NCBI GenBank assembly: GCA_003511885.1
Contig: DOIX01000112.1
Span: 1 to 38,428, forward strand
Reading direction: 5' to 3'
DNA: 38,428 nucleotides
DNA from: Cyanobacteria bacterium UBA11153
GTDB lineage: Bacteria; Cyanobacteriota; Cyanobacteriia; Cyanobacteriales; Coleofasciculaceae
Shown here: positions 33,189 to 38,428 of the stretch, in pieces
How positions within the stretch are numbered: position 1 is the first letter of the stretch
Layout: each line of letters opens with the position of its first letter
Position numbers and translations under genes: made by a program
The notes under the pieces: model-generated
The model's database searches: none
What the model saw: the letters and a program-made list of their open reading frames with translations, nothing else
What the model was told of the DNA's origin: nothing

Positions 33189-34445
33189 TCAGCTTTGATT
33201 GAGCGGATTATCCATTTCTAATAATTCTGGTACTGACACAAACCTGTAACCAAGCTGTCGGAGTTCATCGATTATTTGGGGCAGCGCCTTTACCGTTTGC
33301 GAACGATTACCACCACCATCGTGCATCAAAACAATACCCCCTGATTCTGCTTTACGAATCGTATTTCTTACTAACTGCTTGGCACTGAGGGGACGATAGT
33401 CCATTGGATCGTCAGACCACATCACTATAGTATGATTTTTTTTCTGGGCATAGTCAACTAATCCGTTGGTAAGAACACCTCCTGGCGGACGAAATAGAGA
33501 TGTTTTTATTCCGGTTTTTTCAAACATAATATCTGCTGTTCTCTCAATCTCTTTGGTAACCGTGGCTCGATCCATTTTATGATACCAGTGATGCCAGGTA
33601 TGATTGCCAATTACGTGACCATCAGTCACTACTTTTTCGGCAATTTTCGGATAATTTTGGACATTTTGCCCGATCCAAAAGAAGGTCGCTATGATATTAT
33701 TTTGCTTGAGGACATCTAGAACTTGTTCCGTCGTCCGAGGCCAAGGTCCATCATCAAATGTTAACGCAATAACTTTATCAGCCTCCGGCGGTTTGATCTT
33801 ATGCACTATTTTAGACTGAAACTTGCTAGGTAGGGGAAAGTTACTAACTGGTGTCTCGCCCATCGACGTTTTCTCAGTTAATCCATTGGTTGAAGATAAG
33901 CCAAAATCTTTCTCTGGTGAGATGATATTATCTACAGATTGGTTGGTTTCTGCAGCGCCAGATTGTGGGGGATAGTTTTCCTTGGATATCTGCGCTCCTT
34001 CCTGTTGTTTATCTGAATTTAAACTCGCCGAGCTTCCTCGCCGCTTGAGGCGATCGTCAGTTAAACTAGGTGAGAGTGGAATATCCTCTGTTTGGGTGGT
34101 AGGAAATACTTCCTGTGAGTTGTCTCCCTGTAAATTCTGCGATTTGGCAATTTCCTGTTGCTCTTCCCTGAGAGGAGGTTTTTTTCTCTCTTGAGTTTTA
34201 TTGAGAATGGATTCGTTATTAGATTCCCCATCTGAAAAAACATCAGGATTTGTCTGGGGCAGTTTTGCCAAGTTATCATCACCAGCAATTGGTTTCTGTA
34301 TCGCTATTTCAGGGTTATTAACAATCTCCTGTGCCGAAGTCCCTGGATTAGCTATTCTGTAAATACCAACGGTTAAACAGGCACTGACGACTACCAGAGT
34401 AATAAATATCAGTTGTCGGAAACGGATGCGATGATGTTTTGCCAC
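33189..34445 (-). CDS. Polysaccharide deacetylase (NodB domain), membrane anchored
   Basis: Removes N-acetyl groups from peptidoglycan or other envelope polysaccharides. The protein has 418 residues. It has an N-terminal membrane anchor (12-30), a long disordered Ser/Asn/Gln-rich linker (about 35-215), and a NodB domain (about 222-405). The metal/catalytic set is visible: TFDDGP with Asp231/Asp232, GNHTWHH with His282 and His286, RPPGG (319-323) and LMHDGG with His375. A periplasmic location is implied by the anchor. Together with the methyltransferase and membrane protein downstream, it suggests an envelope-modification neighbourhood. Confidence 0.94.
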   Translation of the reverse strand: MAKHHRIRFRQLIFITLVVVSACLTVGIYRIANPGTSAQEIVNNPEIAIQKPIAGDDNLAKLPQTNPDVFSDGESNNESILNKTQERKKPPLREEQQEIAKSQNLQGDNSQEVFPTTQTEDIPLSPSLTDDRLKRRGSSASLNSDKQQEGAQISKENYPPQSGAAETNQSVDNIISPEKDFGLSSTNGLTEKTSMGETPVSNFPLPSKFQSKIVHKIKPPEADKVIALTFDDGPWPRTTEQVLDVLKQNNIIATFFWIGQNVQNYPKIAEKVVTDGHVIGNHTWHHWYHKMDRATVTKEIERTADIMFEKTGIKTSLFRPPGGVLTNGLVDYAQKKNHTIVMWSDDPMDYRPLSAKQLVRNTIRKAESGGIVLMHDGGGNRSQTVKALPQIIDELRQLGYRFVSVPELLEMDNPLNQS

Positions 34446-34529
34446 ACGATTATCTCCTATATCATGCCTATCATAGATCGAGAATTATGCACCAACCATA
34501 ATTTAACCCCTGCGGGTGACTATCTCACT

Positions 34530-34635
34530 GCTCGGTAGTCGCTCAGAGAAGCGGTTTTCCCGTCTAGGCTTTCACTTCACCATCAATAAGACGCAGCGGG
34601 AAGCCTCCGGTTTCTAACCGAGAGAGTCTCAGTGA
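34530..34635 (+). mobile_element. Probable remnant of a TnpB-element right end / reRNA scaffold
   Basis: GCGGTTTTCCCGTC and GACGCAGCGGGAAGCC can pair partly, followed by CCTCCGGTTTCTAACCG.GAG, a hairpin. Sequences like GCGGGAAGCCTCCGG...CCGGAGG are typical of cyanobacterial IS200/IS605 right ends. No tnpB lies next to it. Confidence 0.4.
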
Positions 34636-34856
34636 TTCTCAAATATAGCCAGTATATTAGATCTGTGAAGATCCGAGATGGGACAAAGAGGGATAAGAGA
34701 AGAGGAAAGAGGGAACAGAAGATTTCATAATTCATTTAGACTGGCTATAGTACCTTAAATAGGGATAATTATGCCACTAATTTTTCCTCTCCACAGTCAT
34801 AAATAATTTGAGAATCCACATTGGTCAAGATAAAATTATAAGTTACCCTTATCGGT

Positions 34857-35522
34857 ATGAACAGCACCAAGCAATTATTTACCATCGGACATTCTAACCT
34901 CACCATCGAGGATTTCCTTAGCTTACTCGATCAAAATAAAATTACAGCCCTGGCTGATGTGCGATCCCATCCCTATAGCCGCTACCTGCCCCATTTTAAT
35001 AAATTAACTCTCCAAGAGGCACTAGAAAAAACCGGAATTCGCTATGTATTTCTCGGTCAAGAATTAGGGGCCAGGCCAACCGATTTAAGCTGTTATGTTA
35101 ATGGAAAAGCTAGATACGAACTAATTGCGGCTACTCCATTATTCTCCCAAGGAATTCAGCGCATCCTCAAGGGTACAGAAACTTACCAAATTGCCATAAT
35201 GTGCGCCGAAAAAGATCCCATCACTTGCCATCGCACGATTATGGTTTGCCGAGAATTGCGCAAATTTAACCTAGAAATCAATCATATTTTAAATGATGGT
35301 AGCTGCGAATCCCATCAGGATTTAGAAAAGAGACTACTCAAGTTACATGGACTAAAGCAACCTCAATTAGCACAACCCAAACAGTTGTCCCTATTCGATC
35401 CAATTATACCAGTTAACCCAGTTGGCGATAATCGCACCCTTGAAGAAAGGCTAGCAGAAGCTTACCATCGACAAGGAGAACAAATCGCCTATCAAATAAC
35501 CAACCATGAAAAAACAGATTAA
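34857..35522 (+). CDS. DUF488 family protein (first of a tandem pair)
   Basis: The protein has 221 residues, with a single DUF488 domain (about 5-145): FTIGHSNLTIEDFLSLLDQ, ADVRSHPYSRYLPHFN, YVFLGQELGARP and MCAEKDPITCHRTIM. The invariant Cys/His pair in CAEKDPxxCHR suggests a nucleophile or metal site. A C-terminal extension (about 146-221) is family-variable. The biochemical role is unknown. Its stop overlaps the next DUF488 gene by 17 bases, so the two are translationally coupled. It likely forms one operon with the next two genes. Confidence 0.9.
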   Translation: MNSTKQLFTIGHSNLTIEDFLSLLDQNKITALADVRSHPYSRYLPHFNKLTLQEALEKTGIRYVFLGQELGARPTDLSCYVNGKARYELIAATPLFSQGIQRILKGTETYQIAIMCAEKDPITCHRTIMVCRELRKFNLEINHILNDGSCESHQDLEKRLLKLHGLKQPQLAQPKQLSLFDPIIPVNPVGDNRTLEERLAEAYHRQGEQIAYQITNHEKTD

Positions 35523-35952
35523 TTTATTTACTATCGGCTTCACTAAAAAGACTGCCCAAGAATTCTTTGATATATTGATGAAATCTGGAGTAAAACGAGT
35601 CATCGATACCAGGCTAAATAATGTATCTCAGTTAGCCGGATTTACCAAAAAATCTGACCTTCAGTACTTTCTGCACCAGATTGGCAAGATTGATTATATT
35701 CATCGCCAAGACTTAGCCCCAACTCAAGATATATTAGATAAATACAAGAAAAAAGGTAAGGATTGGCAAACTTATGAACAAGAGTTTTTACAGTTAATTC
35801 AGCAGCGCAAAATTGAGGAAAAAATTTCACCAGATATCTTAGATGGGGCTTGTCTCTTATGTAGCGAAGCAACACCGCACCACTGTCATCGTCGCTTAGT
35901 TGCTGAATATTTGCTTAACCAGTGGGGAAATATCAAAATATCCCATCTTTAA
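35506..35952 (+). CDS. DUF488 family protein (second of a tandem pair)
   Basis: The protein has 148 residues, a minimal DUF488 domain: LFTIGFTKKTAQEFFDILMKSG, VIDTRLNNVSQLAGFTKK, YIHRQDLAPTQDIL and LLCSEATPHHCHRRLVAEYL. It keeps the Cys...CHR signature but replaces the DVRSHPYS loop with DTRLNNVS, so the two paralogues are of different subtypes and probably have different substrates or partners. The overlap with the first gene implies co-expression. The dual-OB gene follows after 193 bases. Confidence 0.9.
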   Translation: MKKQINLFTIGFTKKTAQEFFDILMKSGVKRVIDTRLNNVSQLAGFTKKSDLQYFLHQIGKIDYIHRQDLAPTQDILDKYKKKGKDWQTYEQEFLQLIQQRKIEEKISPDILDGACLLCSEATPHHCHRRLVAEYLLNQWGNIKISHL

Positions 35953-35999
35953 GAAGAGGCGAGCAGTGAGAGGTAATCTCTAACTAGCAACTTGAGTTA

Positions 36000-36070
36000 A
36001 TAGGTAATAGGTGGTAGATAAAAAGCAATCCGTAATAGGTGGTAGGTATAAGGCGATAAGCAATAATTGA
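36000..36070. repeat. AATAGGTGGTAGGTA repeats
   Basis: Several TAATAGGTGGTAG(A/G)TA units fill the gap between the second DUF488 gene and the dual-OB gene. Confidence 0.6.
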
Positions 36071-36145
36071 ACCTCTTACGTCTTAACTTTTGCCTCTGAT
36101 AAATTGGGAACTTTCAAAATACACCATCTATACTTAAGACTGACA

Positions 36146-36871
36146 ATGACGAGAATAATCTGTTTAGCCAACTCCTGGAAACATCGGGACCGCTGCATCG
36201 CTGGAATCAACACCCTTAAAGGTGAATGGATTCGTCCTGTTTCTAATTTACCAGATGGTCGTATTCCTAAAGAAATGCGCCTGGTTGAAGGTATGGAACC
36301 AGCTTTGCTGAATATTCTAGAAATTCCTTTAGCTAAAACTGGGCCAGACTTTGGCTTTGAACGAGAAAATTTCTCTATTTTACCGGGAAAATGGCAGCGT
36401 GTCGGACAAGTTCCCCCTGCTTACTTGATCAAATATTGCAGCAAGGAAGAATATATTCTTCACAACGACAAGCGATATGTTACTGTGAGTTTTTTACAAT
36501 CCTTACCGCCATCACAACGACGGACATTAGAATTGATTAAACCAGTCAAATTCTTAGTTAAACCAATAGGATTAAGATTTGAAGCTAGTCAAAAATGGGA
36601 AGGTTATATAGTGACAGAAAATGGTCAAGAATTAACAGCAACAATTACCGATCCAGTATTTATTCGGCGCTTAGAATTAGGATATCGCCCGACAACTAAT
36701 TATTTAATTACCGTTAGTCTCAGTATGCCTTGGAAACCTGGAGATTGGGAAGGAGACGATCCCTGTTGGAAGTTAATTGCTGGGGTTATTGAATTACCTG
36801 AACCATCAAAAGAGAAACTTACCAAAGTAAAAATTACGGCAGATACCGATGAAGATAATCTGCCGTTTTAG
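36146..36871 (+). CDS. Probable dual OB-fold (DuOB) domain protein
   Basis: The protein has 241 residues from the ATG at 36146 (an upstream TTG is open). The opening MTRIICLANSWKHRDRCIAGI followed by GEWIRPVSNLPDG matches the start of dual-OB-domain proteins. The middle has PVKFLVKPIGLRF and GYIVTENGQELTATITDPVF. The end has YLITVSLSMPWKPGDWEGDDPCWKLIAGVIE. The family is predicted to bind nucleic acid or nucleotides and often sits beside DUF488 genes, as here. No enzymatic motif is seen. The functional link to the DUF488 pair rests on neighbourhood. Confidence 0.75.
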   Translation: MTRIICLANSWKHRDRCIAGINTLKGEWIRPVSNLPDGRIPKEMRLVEGMEPALLNILEIPLAKTGPDFGFERENFSILPGKWQRVGQVPPAYLIKYCSKEEYILHNDKRYVTVSFLQSLPPSQRRTLELIKPVKFLVKPIGLRFEASQKWEGYIVTENGQELTATITDPVFIRRLELGYRPTTNYLITVSLSMPWKPGDWEGDDPCWKLIAGVIELPEPSKEKLTKVKITADTDEDNLPF

Positions 36872-36950
36872 GAAGATGGTCAAGGTAATATATAGAAGGT
36901 AAGAGGGAATAATTTTTCGTATTTTACTATCGCCTCTTATCTCTAATTAT

Positions 36951-37175
36951 AGCAATTTCCTAAAATAGCGCTACATATTCACCCCCCAACCCCCCTTACC
37001 AAGGGGGGAGCTATCAGAGCAAGTGTAGGGAGCATCCCGATTTGGAAGAAATGGAGGTTGTATTCTTGCTCCCTCCTTTCACAAGGGGGGCTGGGGGGGT
37101 GAAAAGGCAAAAACAAGTATCTTTGCCTTCATTGGGATGCTCCCCAACTGTAGCAGGGATTTAGAAAATTGGTAT
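36951..37175. mobile_element. MITE-like element, longer copy with ATACCAATT ends (copy 2)
   Basis: It begins AGCAATTTCCTAAAATAGCGCTAC and ends GTAGCAGGGATTTAGAAAATTGGTAT, so its ends match those of 4917-5020. Inside are nested inverted repeats, GGGAGCATCCC/GGGATGCTCCC (about 37029 and 37133) and CCCCCCTT/AAGGGGGG. It stops at the stop codon of the hlip gene at 37175-37318. No coding capacity. Confidence 0.75.
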
Positions 37176-37318
37176 TACATCAATCCCAATTGTTGTAAAA
37201 TTCCTTGTCCGGTCATATATTCAGTAGCAATACCAATCAAAAATCCTAGCATTGCTAAACGACCATTCCAAGTTTCGGCGAAATTGGTGAATCCAAGCTT
37301 TCCTTTTTCTTCTGACAT
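37175..37318 (-). CDS. High-light-inducible protein (HLIP), one-helix CAB-like
   Basis: HLIPs bind chlorophyll and carotenoid and protect photosystem assembly under excess light. It has 47 residues, MSEEKGKLGFTNFAETWNGRLAM..., with the chlorophyll-binding ETWNGRLAMLGF motif and one membrane helix, ending GQGILQQLGLM. GGAG lies upstream of the start. The stop codon coincides with the edge of the adjacent MITE. It is the third and last of three tandem paralogues. Confidence 0.95.
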   Translation of the reverse strand: MSEEKGKLGFTNFAETWNGRLAMLGFLIGIATEYMTGQGILQQLGLM

Positions 37319-37355
37319 GATTTTTCTCCTCAGTTAGTTTGATATTAGATGTCGA

Positions 37356-37499
37356 TTAGAGCAGACCTAATTGTTGTAGAATGCCTTGTCCGGTTAGCAA
37401 TTCAGTGGCGATGCCGATGACAAAGCCTAGCATTGCTAAACGACCATTCCAAGATTCGGCGAAGTTGGTAAATCCAAACTTACTTTTTTCTGATTGCAT
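37356..37499 (-). CDS. High-light-inducible protein (HLIP), one-helix CAB-like
   Basis: It has 47 residues, MQSEKSKFGFTNFAESWNGRLAM..., and ends TGQGILQQLGLL. The ESWNGRLAMLGF motif holds the conserved Glu, Asn and Arg. GGAG lies 8 bases upstream of the ATG. The gap to the next hlip gene is only 37 bases, so they are likely co-transcribed. It is nearly identical at its C-terminus to both neighbours, indicating recent tandem duplication. Confidence 0.95.
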   Translation of the reverse strand: MQSEKSKFGFTNFAESWNGRLAMLGFVIGIATELLTGQGILQQLGLL

Positions 37500-37663
37500 G
37501 ATTTTTCTCCTTAGTTACTTTGATATCTGATTCCGTCATTTTCATCGATTTTAAATTTGGGATTGACGGTTTTCCTTGTAGATGAATGTAGGAATCCGTC
37601 CCCAAATAATCCCAAATCTCCAATCTAAAATTACTACAGTTAATCGACAGAGTTAGCAGTCGA

Positions 37664-37807
37664 TTACAGTAGACCCAATTGTTGTAGAATGCCTTGTCCG
37701 GTTAGCAATTCGGTGGCGATGCCAATTACAAAGCCTAGCATTGCCAAGCGACCATTCCATGCTTCGGCAAAACTGGTAAATCCAAACTTTGTCTCTTGTT
37801 CCTGCAT
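37664..37807 (-). CDS. High-light-inducible protein (HLIP), one-helix CAB-like
   Basis: It has 47 residues, MQEQETKFGFTSFAEAWNGRLAM..., with the same helix and C-terminus as its neighbours. The ATG at 37807 has a very strong AAGGAGGT upstream, which decides the start over an earlier in-frame codon. It is first in transcription order of the three hlip genes. The 164-base gap to the second gene could hold a separate promoter. Confidence 0.95.
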   Translation of the reverse strand: MQEQETKFGFTSFAEAWNGRLAMLGFVIGIATELLTGQGILQQLGLL

Positions 37808-37974
37808 AAGTGCTACCTCCTTGAGTATTTCTGTAATCAAACTTAACATAACTTTTCAAAGTTGGCAACATTTCTTCAAATACATTGTCACGAAAATCTG
37901 ATATGGGGGTGTAGGGAGTGGGGCTATCCTCTATTGGTAAATTGGTGGGATTTCAGCGATAGTGGGTTTTTGGA

Positions 37975-38006
37975 GTGCGATCGCCTTCGGCTACAGGCGA
38001 TCGCAC
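37975..38006. repeat. Perfect 12-bp inverted repeat built on two HIP1 sites
   Basis: GTGCGATCGCCT and AGGCGATCGCAC pair perfectly around TCGGCTAC. Each arm carries a GCGATCGC octamer. It lies upstream of the hlip cluster, 168 bases from its first start codon. Confidence 0.85.
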
Positions 38007-38040
38007 CCATGTCAAGTTCTTCAGATCGCTCTTGACAAAC

Positions 38041-38069
38041 TTGAGATTTTTTTGTTAAACTAGTATAGT
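38041..38069 (+). promoter_or_regulatory. Sigma-70-type promoter with no downstream ORF
   Basis: TTGAGA (38041-38046), a 17-base spacer, then TATAGT (38064-38069). No sizeable open frame follows, so it may drive a non-coding RNA. Confidence 0.5.
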
Positions 38070-38075
38070 GGGAAT

Positions 38076-38280
38076 CTGTGCGCGTAAAAAAAAAAGCCAA
38101 GAAAAGTCATTCTTTCCCTTCATCAGCTAACCACAGCGCCTTCAGAGACATAATCCATTAGCTGAAAAAAACGATAGTGAAAACAGCGATATGGCACTAC
38201 CAATACACGTTAGGACGTTGTTTTAACTTCAATCCTGAATTAAGAACAACGTAGTTTGAGAATATGTCCTAACCTTAATG
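38076..38280 (+). ncRNA. Candidate structured non-coding RNA
   Basis: Downstream of the promoter, CAGCTAA/TTAGCTG (38124-38130 with 38158-38164) and a nested stem GTTAGGAC + CGTTGTT against AACAACG + GTCCTAAC (38209-38222 with 38245-38251 and 38266-38273) could form. The only ATG-started frame (38191) is 11 codons. This is inference from structure and promoter alone. Confidence 0.3.
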
Positions 38281-38290
38281 CGTAGCGCTA

Positions 38291-38418
38291 TATAGCAGTG
38301 GACAGTTGACAATGGACAGTTGACAATTACTGGATGGAAATCAAACTCTTTACTCTCAAAGGCTTCCGCTTCTCTTCATGATGTTATTTATGCCTTAACC
38401 GATGTGGCGGTTGCTATA
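38291..38418. repeat. TATAGCA-family interspersed repeat, subfamily 2 copy
   Basis: TATAGCAGTGGACAG...GATGTGGCGGTTGCTATA, with GGAAATCAAAC and CTTCATGATGTTAT shared with the copies at 15463-15569 and 16494-16621. Confidence 0.8.
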
Positions 38419-38428
38419 TATAGTAATA

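Noticed and set aside
37653..37871. 72-codon frame overlapping the first hlip gene
   Set aside because: It is a shifted reading of the hlip gene, which has the CAB motif and a strong ribosome binding site.
38191..38226. Short MALPIHVRT-type frame as a truncated linker or photosystem gene
   Set aside because: It stops after 11 codons and shows no family similarity beyond the first residues.

Overview
The window is chromosomal DNA from a cyanobacterium. The evidence is a phycocyanin operon, the bilin reductase PcyA, three bilin-lyase genes, HemJ, high-light-inducible proteins, many GCGATCGC (HIP1) octamers, and intergenic spacers full of ACCATTA-type heptamer repeats. The style (devBCA without other heterocyst genes, abundant IS200/IS605 debris and MITEs) suggests a filamentous, possibly non-heterocystous lineage, but the genus cannot be read from this sequence.

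Layout. 1-5.2 kb: a small unknown gene, tRNA-Val(UAC), a DUF2227 membrane protein, the CpcS-type bilin lyase, an IscB RNA-guided nuclease gene with its upstream omegaRNA (HEARO-type) region, a HEAT-repeat protein of the CpcE/NblB type, a cyclophilin and a MITE. 5.2-9 kb: a DUF89 protein, glcD, tatA and a frameshifted TnpB remnant whose right end lies against the tatA leader. 9-13.7 kb: pcyA between copies of one interspersed repeat, then devB-devC-devA encoding a three-part ABC exporter. 13.9-19 kb: a large pentapeptide-repeat protein, hemJ, three phased DnaA-box-like 9-mers, a CDF metal transporter, a small unknown gene and a phasin-like gene.

19-25.5 kb is the core: cpcL (membrane-anchored rod linker), a terminator, then cpcB-cpcA-cpcD-like-cpcC-cpcE-[unknown membrane protein]-cpcF. 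Together with cpcS, pcyA and hemJ, the window holds genes for tetrapyrrole supply, bilin synthesis, bilin attachment and rod assembly. 25.5-34.5 kb: an adenylate cyclase, a second pentapeptide-repeat protein, a nitrilase-family amidase, a small cyanobacterial protein, a methyltransferase, a large membrane protein with a repeat-derived in-frame insertion, and a polysaccharide deacetylase. 34.8-36.9 kb: two overlapping DUF488 genes followed by a probable dual-OB protein, a compact module of unknown function. 37.1-38.4 kb: three tandem hlip genes, a MITE touching the last one, a perfect HIP1-containing inverted repeat, and a promoter followed by structured non-coding sequence.

The strongest leads are the apparently intact IscB/omegaRNA locus, the helically phased DnaA-box triplet, the DUF488-DUF488-DuOB module, the unusual cpc operon content, and several mobile repeat families, some of which have entered coding sequences.
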